DNA of 64,000 nucleotides from Hyaloscypha bicolor E (lineage: Eukaryota; Ascomycota; Leotiomycetes; Helotiales; Hyaloscyphaceae): contig NW_020194555.1 of the NCBI RefSeq assembly GCF_002865645.1, positions 992,001 to 1,056,000 on the forward strand, in the 5' to 3' direction. Numbering within the stretch: position 1 is the first letter of the stretch; each line of letters begins with the position of its first letter. Shown here one piece after another: positions 1 through 9,145 of this stretch. Position numbers and translations under genes: made by a program. The notes under the pieces were generated by a model that did no database searches, had not been told where the DNA came from, and was given only the letters and a program-made list of their open reading frames with translations.

Positions 1-228
1 CACCTTTCCCCGCCACTAGCGGCCTTTCCTGGCGCCAATATGCGCCACTGATTTTTGCCTGCGCTGGTGCAGGCCCTAATGTTTGTCACACCGCCTTTGC
101 AGGGGTTGCGCTGAAATGCCCTGTAGCAATGCGCCGCGGTCGACTTTTGCTTAGCAGAACTCAAGGCGGTGTAACAAACATTAGGGCCTGCACCTGCGTA
201 ATTAAATTAAAAGTGCTCAAATCCTTTA
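1..228. repeat. GC-normal segment with a long imperfect inverted repeat
   Basis: Arms at 62-97 and 163-198 are reverse complements over about 36 bases with only two or three mismatches; the core begins GTGCAGGCCCTAATGTTTGT. They enclose a 65-base GC-rich loop. Base composition is ordinary and CA/CG dinucleotides are intact, unlike the DNA from about 250 onward. A small foldback or MITE-type element of about 137 bp fits. I found no clear target-site duplication, so this is a structural call only. No gene is seen. Confidence 0.6.
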
Positions 229-245
229 TCCCTTCGTCCGGTGAG

Positions 246-3110
246 TAGGGATGGTAAACTTTACACTTTACATACTTTATGTAAAGTAGTCGTACTTTAC
301 GTTACAAAACATAGTAAATCTCGTATAAAGTAGGCATAAATAGGGTATAATTCGTGCATAAAGGAAAGTATAATTCAGGACACGTGGTCCCAATAGTCAT
401 TCCCAAACGCCTGAAACTCCAGGTCCTGAATACCCTGAAAATCGGTACTAATATCCCCTTGAAACTCCTATAAGCCCTAAAGCGTACTCTAAACCTCTGG
501 AATAGCTTTAATTATAGTATTAGCCCGCCTCTACTTCCCTATAATTAGTTTAATTAATATAAATTCGTCCATTTCAAAGTCTTCCAGAAATATTATTTAA
601 AGTATTACAAAATTATCTTCTAAATTAAGCCTCTATATCTTAATAGTATCCGGATCAAGTAAATTATTTACCTTAATTCTCTCTAGTTACTTTGCTTTTA
701 CCTTTGCCTTCCTATTTATATATATATTATCGCGATTAGTACATAAAGATCGAGAGTTAATATAAATAAAGATAAGCTTATTAAGCTTAGAGAGAGAAAA
801 ACAATTTCGTAATTTTATATAGAGGATATTTATAACTGAGAAGGCTTATTCGGATACTACTAAATTCGCAGTAGTATTAATAATTCAAAGAGCTAGCTAT
901 ACGAGTACTTTATTTCTAGATACCTATAAAATATTAGTAAAAATCAAGAATATTAGAATATACTTATAGCAAGATTCTAAAAAAGTTTAGAATTATTTAT
1001 ATATACCTAATATTTCTTTATTAAATAAAAGCCTAGTTCTATTAATATATACTCAAAAAAAGTATTTAAAACGTCTGCTTTACTATAAGAGAATATATAA
1101 TTTATAACCTGCTCTTAGTTAGTTTTTCTAAATTAGCTTTATTAGTACTAGTTACTTGGATTAAAAATATATACTAAAAGATAAACGTCCTAAACCTGCC
1201 TTTTAAGCCTAAACTCAAAGCCATATTTCCTAATTCACTTCAAATATGCTCTTATATTCTCTATAAAAGTAAACTTTATAGGATTATTAAATTATAGAAG
1301 ATATATATATAAATTAATTCACTATTAGTATATATAATAGAAGTTTATATAAGTTAATTCTAATACCTTTTACTAATTATATATAGGCTCTAGTAGCCTC
1401 TCTATTTCTCGTAACTTATATTAAAAGTCCTTACTTATTATAAGCTATAGGAATTTCGAAGATATATTAATTCGAGAGTCTTTTACATATGCTTTTAGAT
1501 AGGATTCGTTTTTTAAGATAGATTTAATAGAATAGTACTAGAAAGCAATATTAGAGGTAAAAATCACTTAAATTAGGAAGCTTACTTAAGTGCCCTATTA
1601 TGTCTTTATTACTAGAAATAAAGCAATCTCTTTACTAATACTATTAAGCTACTTTTAATATAAGATACCAAGTTATAAGATCTTCTTCTTACTAAACTAA
1701 GTAATAATTAACTAAAAATCAAGCTAGAAGTCATGAATTTCTAATATAATCTTAACTTTCTTAATTACTTTAGGATTAATTATATCTCTAATAATAAGCT
1801 ATTAGCTATAAGAATTGCATTTAATATTAAATATATAAGCTAGCTCTAAAAGCTTAGTAAATTACTTCCAAGTCCTTTATATTATAGAGTATATATCTAA
1901 ATAGAAAGCAAATAATTAATTAAGATCTCTTTATATAAATTTAAGGGCTTTCTTCTTATAATCCAGAACTATATTTTCCGCTAAAGTACTCTTATCTTCT
2001 AAGCTCTTATTACTCTAATTATATAATATGCCTTTATAAATAACGGAAATATTCTCGATTTAATATCCTTTAATATTTATAGATTTATTAGAAACTATAC
2101 TAAGAAATAGGGAGGAATTAAAGATATTTAAGATATTACTCTTAATTTTAGTATAGTACTAATCAAGAATCATATTCGTAATTACATATTATTTAGGTAC
2201 TTTAAAGCCTACTATAGTAAAAAAAGCTCCCTATTCAGGTATATTAAATATTAAAAAGGCTATATAAGAAGTAAATATAGCTATTCTAAAGAAAGTATTT
2301 AGTATATCTTGTCTTTTCCTACCTGGTTAAGAGAAAAATACGAGCTTTATCTAAAGTAGTTCCCTTAGTATTAATAGCCCTGCTATTCTAGTTCTCTCTA
2401 CTTAATCCTAATTAACTAAAAATCATTAATATTACTTATATTACTTGAGATACTCGCCTATTATAGTAGTATTCCATATCTGCTTAAATAGCTTCTTCTT
2501 ATTTTTACAGAATTAGTAATAGGTATAGTTAGAGACTATTGTAACGGCTGGTGTCACATGGTTGATACGGACGTGGTTTTAGCCAAAGGAGTTGGTTTCA
2601 GCTAAGGTTCCAAGCTATGGTTCAAACCAAGCTCGCTTCCAAAGCTCGGCGTTTCAGTGGTCTTGGCCATACCTACTTATCCACTGCCACACCTCACTCC
2701 TGTCCTCCTTAGCTTTAAATTCTTAAGACATTGGAAATCATTGATCTTTGAGCCTCGTTCCATTGCTCTGTTCCTGCCGCCACAACTATTCCGTTTCAAC
2801 TAGCTAGAATTTTATTAAAGGCTTTATGGATCTCTACCTTCTTTTAAACGCTCTGCTAATTATTAGCTAGCATATTAGCTCGTTAAATAGCAATTAATTC
2901 CCTGGTAATAAGAGTATTAATAATAGAGAGTTTCTCAGCTACGAAAATTCAAACTTACTACCGGAGCACACCGCTTCCGAATTAGGTATAGTGTGTTCCG
3001 TATCGGGCTAGTGCGTTACATGACTATAATATAACGTATAAAGTACTTAGGGGCTGTAATTACACACTTTACGTAACGTGCTAGGGCTGTAATATAAAGT
3101 ACTATCCCTA
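246..3110. mobile_element. hAT-like DNA transposon, RIP-degraded
   Basis: The ends are TAGGGATGGTAAACTTTA (246) and its near reverse complement TAGGGATAGTACTTTA (read back from 3110). The eight bases CCGGTGAG lie directly outside both ends (238-245 and 3111-3118). An 8-bp duplication with TAGGG-type ends and many subterminal TACTTTA/TAAAGTA motifs fits the hAT superfamily. The interior is A+T-rich with stops in all frames. Minus-strand reading gives long degraded protein-like stretches, but I could not recognise the transposase domains, so the family rests on the ends. A solo LTR (2540-2784) is inserted near its right side. Confidence 0.75.
2540..2784 (+). mobile_element. Solo LTR, 245-bp family, copy 1
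   Basis: It starts TGTAACGGCTGG and ends CCTGCCGCCACA, so it has TG...CA termini with short inverted ends. ACTAT is duplicated immediately outside (2535-2539 and 2785-2789). TG...CA plus a 5-bp duplication is the signature of an LTR retrotransposon left as a solo LTR by recombination. Copies lie at 8059, 37493 (reverse) and, diverged, at 60307. This copy keeps many CA/CG dinucleotides while its hAT host is heavily mutated. No internal region of this family is visible in the window. Confidence 0.85.
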
Positions 3111-3262
3111 CCGGTGAGCCATTGCCAGGCGCTAGCAAGGGGGCCTGGCTTAGGGCGAAAAGACGATAGATCACTAATAAGTTTAAGCAAAGGTACGCCT
3201 GTATAGTCTGGGCCAGCCCCCCCTTGCTAGCACCTGGCAATGTCTCACCGGACGAAGGGATA

Positions 3263-3672
3263 CTATAATCACTCTGATATAAAATATCTTCTAGAGGAGC
3301 TCAAAATAGTTGCACAGGTCATATATAGGGATTTTATATACTAGTTTATACGGTATATCTTAAGAGTGCCTCTTTAAAGTAAGATGTAATTAAAGTGTGT
3401 ACTTCCTAGAGAATATATTCCACGACTAGGGAGATGCCTTGAAGCTTTAAAGAGACAGGGCTTTCCGGGTGGTTAAACTATCATATACGAGTAATTTAGG
3501 CTACGGAATAATTGTTCCGTAATATTTCAATAGGAGATGGTTTAATCTCTTGGTATGAAGCCGCTGCTCTCCCCGCAGTTCGATGCTTCTTACTACCAAC
3601 GAAAACAGAATCCTCTCTAGATGAAATCTCGTCCCTCAATTACTTTCTATCAACTCTGTACCTCTCGTCAAA
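3263..3672. other. Upstream region of the small secreted protein gene
   Basis: Mixed-composition DNA with no gene. It contains an imperfect palindrome at about 3502-3522 (TACGGAA ... TTCCGTA). The last 15 bases before the ATG are pyrimidine-rich, then TCAAAATG, a good fungal start context. I see no certain TATA or CCAAT element. Confidence 0.4.
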
Positions 3673-4148
3673 ATGAAGGTATCCTTCGTAGCTGTGCTAG
3701 CATTGCTCTTCTCTAGTTAGTCTCAAATATCGCTGATTGCTCAAAGTCTATCAACGTAACTCAATATGTTAACAATACCTAGGAATCCAAGGATGCTATT
3801 TGATTGCACATTCCTCTACTGTCGGCGACTTTCCAGTTTCACACTCCGAGCCAAAAGGTACCGATCCCCTCTCCTCTATTTCCTAGGGCGTACCTTGTTC
3901 TTGAAATGAAGTCATTAGCTAATTATTTTTATTCTATAAATTAAAAGATCACGGCGGAGCGGTACAGCACATTGATTGGGCTTACAAGAACTGCGTGATC
4001 AAGGGGACGATTGCTGACGGGTGTGGGGTTACAGTTACCAGTGATATTGGTTGCGGCAAGGGTAAGTTCGACAGACCCATATGTTCTAGAGATCAGTCGA
4101 TGTTAATATTTTCTAGTTCACTTTTCCTTCAGAAAGCCTGGAAAGTAG
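3673..4148 (+). CDS. Small secreted cysteine-containing protein (87 aa, four exons), effector candidate
   Basis: Exons 3673-3715, 3783-3857, 3948-4061 and 4117-4148 join to 264 nt, 87 residues plus TAG. Introns are 67, 90 and 55 bp; all are GT-AG, the first with donor GTTAGT, the last with GTAAGT and acceptor TTTTCTAG. Residues 1-18 are a signal peptide (MKVSF, then a hydrophobic run). The mature part has four cysteines (19, 55, 65, 75); the last three are spaced exactly ten apart. I recognise no domain. The frame is open across all four exons although every single-frame reading meets stops, which argues for a real gene. It lies about 400 bp from RIPped transposons and 970 bp from a secreted glycosidase gene. 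Small size, secretion, cysteines and AT-rich surroundings are typical of plant-pathogen effectors, but that role is inference. The weak points are the short first exon and intron 1, which were chosen to keep the frame open. Confidence 0.62.
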
Positions 4149-5117
4149 TCTTGCTACCTTGAGGATCCTTTGCGCTACGAATATGTTGCGGCTGTAATCA
4201 GAATATAGCAATTTTGGGTTCGACTCAGGTGGATCGGGATATGGGCGAAGCTATCAGTAAAGCAGATATTAGTTCAATTACTTGTGTCTAACAACCTTTG
4301 CGAGTAGTGCCGTGTAAAAAATGTTTCACTATAGGGAGAGTACTGACCATTGCTCCTAGGCCACTTTGCTTAGCTGGACATCACCACCAATAGAACTGAC
4401 TGAGTAATACATGGATTTATACTAACCATCTATATAGAATGTTCATATAGATCGGAATAATACCGAAAATTACGCTAAACACGCAGTGAAAAGGACACCT
4501 CCGTGACTGTGTTTCATATTATACTAACTCGATTGCGGTTATAGTAGTGACTGAATTTCGTAGAGTAATAGCAGCCTCGAATAACGGTGAAGCTTGAAGA
4601 ATACACGCTTCAGTCCGGGACAGACTACTACTGCGAGGCACTCTTGCTCTACAATTAAGCTGAGGTAACCAAATTGGATTTTAACCAACTGATTTCTGGG
4701 GTCCGAACGAGCTTCACAAGGTCAAGTTCAATTACCTAGCTACGAGAGACTTCTCTTCGTCAACGCTGTATATAAGGCCTAGTAACTGTTTTATACAGGA
4801 GATTCGCGAATCAATGCTAATTGTAATCTGTAAATATTGTAGAGTAGAGCTAGGCAGACGACAGCATAGTGAAGGACGATGTAGATAGAGGTTAGTGCTA
4901 AAATGGGGTAAATGAATATAACAGTCCAGTCAGAAGTGTATGAGAATAACCCAACAGTGATTTAAGTCCCAGTTCTCCGCGCAACCTCCAGAATCTCCTC
5001 TCGGTTTTGAAAAGTGCGACTCCTAACGCTTAAAAAAGTCTGTGGGGGGTAGAAAAGGCTCCTTGATACTCCTTCACTAGAGTCCTCTTCCTCCTTATAA
5101 TAATGGCGGCGGACTTT
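4149..5117. other. Intergenic region between the two left-island genes
   Basis: About 970 bases of ordinary composition, with no open frame of note and no repeat recognised. It should hold the 3' ends of both convergent genes. No terminator-type structure is evident. Confidence 0.5.
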
Positions 5118-6334
5118 CTAGCTCGAGCAGACACTAGCGGCGAAGCAATCTCTATGCGCTGCGTATAACATTACTGCAAAAGCCTGTCCCTCAGGGCTGC
5201 CTTTCGTATATGGAGTCTGGCTTGTATAGGCATATGGGTTCACCGCCGGGGAAACAACACCAGCCGCATTAACATGCTTCGCGATTGCATTGAGGCTAGT
5301 GTCTGCCCATGCGATATATGTACTGGAGAATACTGTTGGCTCAAGAACGGCCATACGATATACAACTGCCGCAAGAAGGGCAGTCCCTGACGTCTCGCCA
5401 ATAGTGGCAGCATTGTTTAGATAGTTATGGAGAAGACCCGCAGAATCGCGCTATTGGTAGTTAGCGACCTTTCGAAGAAGAAGTTTCTATCCGTCCTTAC
5501 TGGAGTCTTCATTGCAGCGTCGATGATCTCCTTAATCCAATCTCTAAGAGTGACTGTCTGTGTTTGTTGATTGGTTGTACGGGAAGGCGCCGCCAGAATC
5601 GCGGCCAAGACCCTGGTAATTCCCATTGCAGCCCATCCGTTTCCTGTAGACCAGAAGCTAGTATCTGGATGGCTGGAGGCGGAAATATGTGACCAAGCAC
5701 CACTGGAAGATTTTAGGACCGCTCGATAGTCCTGGACTTGTTGTACAGCTACATCTAGTAAGGTATCATTCTGCGTAGATATTGCATAGTAGGCCAGAAA
5801 CGGAGGGGCCATGTAAATGAAATCCGACCTATAAAAGTTGTTAGCTGTCATTGTCGGCTCTCATAGTGGCTATAGCAGCTTTGCTTACCACAACGCGATT
5901 GACCGAGAACGATGGCTAATAGCTCCATTTGAGGCTTTTGGGGTATGGTAGAGCAGCGTGTTCAACTGATTCTCCGCTGCGGTTGAATACGCAGATATTG
6001 TTTTCCCTAGCATCACAGCGGCAACACCAAGGGAAACCGGATCACTGTTTGATGCAGCATCGGCAATTAATAGATCACTACCAAGAGCGATATGTGGTTT
6101 TGCATAGGCTAGAGCCTCTGTCTCGGCTGATGCCGATGTGAAAGCATGGTGACCAAATACGCTCAGATCCGTGTTGTCGAGCTCTAAAAGAGCCTCTGAA
6201 GCAGTACCAAGTTCCCATGAAGCTGCAGCATTTTTGACCATTACCTGTTTGACAGCTGCGACATTGTAAGGCTCGGCGGCGCAATATACAATCTGGAAGA
6301 AGGCTTGCGCGAGAATGAAGGTGAACAAGATCAT
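5118..6334 (-). CDS. Secreted YteR-like six-hairpin glycoside hydrolase (GH105/GH88 type)
   Basis: Three exons on the minus strand: 6334-5889, 5828-5501 and 5450-5118, joined to 1107 nt (368 aa). Introns are 60 bp (GTAAGC...TTATAG) and 50 bp (GTAAGG, branch CTAAC, CAATAG). Residues 1-20 form a signal peptide. The chain matches fungal 'cell wall glycosyl hydrolase YteR' proteins: LWSDFIYMAPPFLAYY (about 148-163), whose Asp151 sits where YteR has its catalytic Asp, then FWSTGNGWAA (about 207), SGTALLAAVVYRM and SPEGQAF near the C terminus. YteR removes unsaturated galacturonyl residues from rhamnogalacturonan, so an extracellular pectin-type role is likely; exact substrate unknown. Start 6334 was chosen because it directly begins the signal peptide; an in-frame ATG 15 codons upstream is possible. 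Full-length and not RIP-damaged. Confidence 0.85.
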
Positions 6335-6777
6335 TTTGGTAACTCCTTTGTCAGAATGCAATATAGAAAAAAAGTACAATTCGTATTCCGAGGGCCTCTC
6401 TTTGAGTGTAGTGGTTGGATTGATTGTTGAGGTTATTCACAGGATATTTATATGACCTAACAGGTGACGAGAGCACCTAGGTAGGGGGTCAATCTCCAAC
6501 ACTTTGCTAATTTATATTCAGCAAAGATTATACATTAGAGTCATAAATTGCACGGTCTAGCGGGAATGAGGAAGACTATTAAAACGGGTGGAACCCTCCT
6601 CGTGGCGCAGTCCCTCATGGGGAAATCTCCGTTGGATGGAAGACGCCGAAATTCACGAGAAAATGGCGCAAATTATTTCCAGGATAAGAGGATATTGCTG
6701 TTTGAAGTACGGAGTGCCGAGGCGGGGGTTACGGCAGTTGTAACCATTCGTGCGGCAGCCAAACACTCACGCTAGTA
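6335..6777. promoter_or_regulatory. Upstream region of the YteR-like gene, up to the Tc1 element
   Basis: GC-normal DNA running upstream of the minus-strand glycosidase. On the minus strand an AT-rich ATATAAATAT-like stretch lies about 120 bases before the start codon and could serve as a TATA element. A 75-codon plus-strand frame (6548-6775) has no recognisable content and ends at the transposon edge. I do not call it a gene. Confidence 0.35.
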
Positions 6778-6989
6778 GGGGCCCATGTAGGCACTCTACG
6801 GAGGTACAGCCCATAAGTATAGTAACAGCGCTAGCTAGGGGGTCGGCCAGCTAGCCAAATTGGGTAATACACTCCCTGAAAATCAAAACACCAGCTTTTG
6901 ACGCGTCAACATTGAATCCTTATGTTTTTACTACTGCAATTCATGCAATTTGGCTATCTAAAATATTTATCTTTTTAAACCTTGTACTG

Positions 6990-8046
6990 AATAATACTTC
7001 TCCTCCTGCAGCGCCGAATGGCCCTATTCCTCACCCCCAAATTCGTGGTCCTAAGCACCCAGAGCTTACCCGTCAGCTTCTCCACTCGATCGGCTAGTCT
7101 TATAACCAGATTAGAGTCAAGACAGGCTTTATCATATATCAAATAGGACTTGCTTGTATAGCAAGATCTACCCCAAAGAAGCGATTAAGCCGTCCTCTGC
7201 TCCTCACACAAGCTCGAGTCGAAGAGCTAGTCGAATCTGTATGCGCGTCTGTAAAGAACCATTAAATATCCTTTTAATAACTCGCTCAAGTCATGGATTT
7301 TGGAGTCAAGAAACAAACTATACAGATAGCTCTTTTACGTAAAGATTTCCACAGACGCTTGGTAATGCGAAAGCCTCTAATCTCAGAGAAAAACCAAAAA
7401 TTACGAAAGGCCTGAGCTCTTGAATATGTAAATTGAATAATGGAGTAATAGTATGAGATCTTGTAGATAAACGAGACTTAGATTGCTGGCGAAAGGCATA
7501 CAAGAACTTGGGTTACTTATTATATAGGCGAGAAGTAGGATCCTACTTATATGGTAGAGAAGTATTAAAGAAAGAAAGAATAGATATTTTGGAGCTATTT
7601 TTATGGATATATAAAAGGTCCAGATATCTTTTGAGAGAAGGATTAGGGGTCTATTAATAAAGACTCGTACCAAGTACATATAGTTCCTATTATTTACGGA
7701 TATATAGAACTAAGAAGAAGAGAAGGGATTTACTTATCTTATATAAGACGGTACTTCTGGCCATACTATAGCAGATATAAAAGAGGACTTGCAAGAAAGG
7801 GAAATTATAGTAATTATATGGCCTCTATTTTCTCTGGATCTAAATCCAATTAAAAGAGTATAGTATATTATAAAGAATTACCTTTAGGATAATTATCTTG
7901 AGATAATAAATTATAATTAATTAAGGGCCGGAATCAAGGATATTTGAGAGAAAATAGGGAGGTTTGAGTTTAAGGAGCTTATAAATAGTATACCTGCTTG
8001 CTATTAAGTTGTAATTAATGCAAATAGCCTATTTACTAAATATTAG
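6990..8046 (+). pseudogene. Tc1/mariner DDE transposase, inactivated
   Basis: Plus-strand conceptual translation gives a helix-turn-helix-like N-terminal part (LSRPLLLTQARVEELVESVC at about 7185-7245). Next comes a linker with the conserved PLISEKNQKLRKA block, then the C-terminal catalytic stretch with LDLNPIKRV near 7835-7860, corresponding to the family motif SPDLNPIERVW. Several in-frame stops sit where Trp or Gln is expected, as RIP produces. The first third is much less mutated than the rest. The start codon is not assignable. It acted as the cut-and-paste transposase of the surrounding element and is dead here. Confidence 0.8.
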
Positions 8047-8058
8047 AGTTAGAAAATT

Positions 8059-8303
8059 TGTAACGGCTAGTATTATATGGTTAATACAACCGTGGTTTCA
8101 GCCAAAGTAATTGGTTTTAGCTAAGGTTTCAAGCTATAGTTCAAACCAAGCTCGCTTCTAAAGCTCGGTATTTCAGTGGTCTTGGCCATACCTACTTATC
8201 CACTGCCACACCTCACTCCTTCTCTCCTTAGCTTTAGATTCTATAGGATATTAGAATTATAGATCTTTGAGTATTATTTCATTGCTTTATTCCTATTATT
8301 ACA
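8059..8303 (+). mobile_element. Solo LTR, 245-bp family, copy 2
   Basis: Same length and order as the copy at 2540, with TGTAACGGCTAG at the start. The end has decayed from GCCGCCACA to ATTATTACA. AAATT is duplicated outside (8054-8058, 8304-8308). Most differences from copy 1 are C->T or G->A. It lies between the transposase stop and the right TIR of the Tc1 element, so it inserted after that element. Confidence 0.85.
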
Positions 8304-8433
8304 AAATTAATAATTTTAATACTTTAAATATAATCTAAAAGTATTACCTAATTTGGCTAGCTGGCTAATCCTCTAGCTAGTACTATTACTATACTTATAG
8401 GCTATACCTCTATAATAGCACACATGCTACTAG

Positions 8434-8591
8434 CCTTTATCTAGTAAGATATAGTTTATACTAGTAAGAGGGCCTGGCTTAAACTATAAAGTCATAAATT
8501 TATCTTTATTAATAAACTTATTAGCTATCTATTACCTTTTTATTCTGAGCCAGGCCTCCTTACTAGTATGAACTATATCTTGCCGAATAAG
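8434..8591 (-). mobile_element. Palindromic MITE, second copy, inverted and RIP-mutated
   Basis: Arms at about 8441-8479 and 8547-8589 are reverse complements (AGATATAGTTTATACTAGTA and its partner, then the GCCTGGCT core). Read on the minus strand, the loop aligns with that of the MITE at 3119-3260: GCCTGGCT, then a spacer ending CTAATAAGTTTA. Most differences are transitions. It begins only a few bases after the Tc1 element. The outer ends are eroded, so the limits are approximate. Confidence 0.7.
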
Positions 8592-8860
8592 GAAATAATA
8601 ATATTAGTTTTTACTATATCTAATATCTCGTACTAAAGCAAGTCTCGTACTAAAGTATATATATTATATAATATATTCTAATATTTAAAAATTAATTATA
8701 AAATATTTATATATCCGATTATAATAAAATTAAAGATATATATATAGTTAAATAAGATCTAAATAATATATAATACAGAATTTCTATCTAAGGCATTATA
8801 ATAGATTAATTAAGTAACTAGCTATTTTTATAACTATTATTTCTATAAATCTTATTTATT
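8592..8860. other. AT-rich spacer before the gypsy element
   Basis: Degraded A+T-rich DNA with a short direct repeat (TCTCGTACTAAAG twice, about 8620-8655). No element or gene can be assigned. Confidence 0.4.
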
Positions 8861-8865
8861 TAGGT

Positions 8866-9145
8866 TATTATAAGTATAAGATCTAGGGCCTAGAAGGCAT
8901 AGTTAGACTATCTCTATTTTAATAATTCAAAGCTAAAGAGAGAAGAGGATCTTAAAGGAGCCTCGGATCTAAATAATTACAAGCTATATACGGGCCTATA
9001 TACTAGCTTAAGCTCGGGGTTATATATAATAATCAGGTAACTATAGATACCTTGCTTAGATATCAGATATCTCTCTCAGATACCAGATGCCTCTCTAGCT
9101 CTAGTCTAACCCCTACTAGTACTATATATTATAATAACCGTAATA
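8866..9145 (-). repeat. 3' LTR of the 8866-15009 gypsy element
   Basis: A 280-bp repeat matching 14753-15009. The shared blocks include AGCCTCGGATCTAAATAATT and the run TAGCTTAAGCTCGGGGTTAT. It keeps a roughly 20-bp segment near its start that the partner lacks. It is 3' in the coding sense because pol reads on the minus strand. Confidence 0.85.

Larger units (their letters stand above)
229..3260. mobile_element. Palindromic MITE (about 159 bp) split by a hAT-like insertion
   Basis: The left arm (229-245, TCCCTTCGTCCGGTGAG) is separated from its continuation (3119 onward) by the inserted element. The right arm (about 3210-3260) is the reverse complement of the joined left arm for about 50 bases, including the CTAGCAAGGGG stretch. 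TA lies just outside both ends (227-228 and 3261-3262), as expected for a Tc1/mariner-type MITE. Without the insertion and its duplicated eight bases the element would be about 159 bp. It has no coding capacity. A second, inverted, RIP-mutated copy lies at about 8434-8591. Confidence 0.8.
6778..8427 (+). mobile_element. Tc1/mariner element with long TIRs
   Basis: The TIRs match for at least 70 bases (6801-6870 against 8341-8410) with about ten differences, all C or G on the left and T or A on the right. More weakly paired sequence reaches 6778 and 8427, and TA lies outside both ends (6776-6777, 8428-8429). Length is about 1.65 kb including a 245-bp solo LTR inserted at 8059, so the original was about 1.4 kb. 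The interior encodes a Tc1-type transposase in the plus direction. Exact ends are uncertain by a few bases. Confidence 0.82.

Noticed and set aside
2540..2784. Reading the 245-bp family as an ordinary TIR-bearing MITE
   Set aside because: The inverted ends are short, the termini are TG...CA and all four duplications are 5 bp, which fits an LTR better than the usual DNA-transposon classes. A TRIM-like element is kept open in the findings.
3016..3240. 74-codon minus-strand frame
   Set aside because: It runs across the hAT end, the target duplication and the MITE arm, so it cannot be a gene.
3673..4148. Reading this locus as a RIP-broken pseudogene using unspliced frames
   Set aside because: The apparent stops fall inside plausible introns; the spliced frame has none, and base composition is not RIP-like.
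6548..6775. 75-codon plus-strand frame
   Set aside because: It lies in the upstream region of the glycosidase and ends at the transposon edge; nothing protein-like could be recognised.
7318..7679. Two minus-strand frames of 61 and 92 codons
   Set aside because: They are antisense to the Tc1 transposase, which has clear family motifs on the plus strand.
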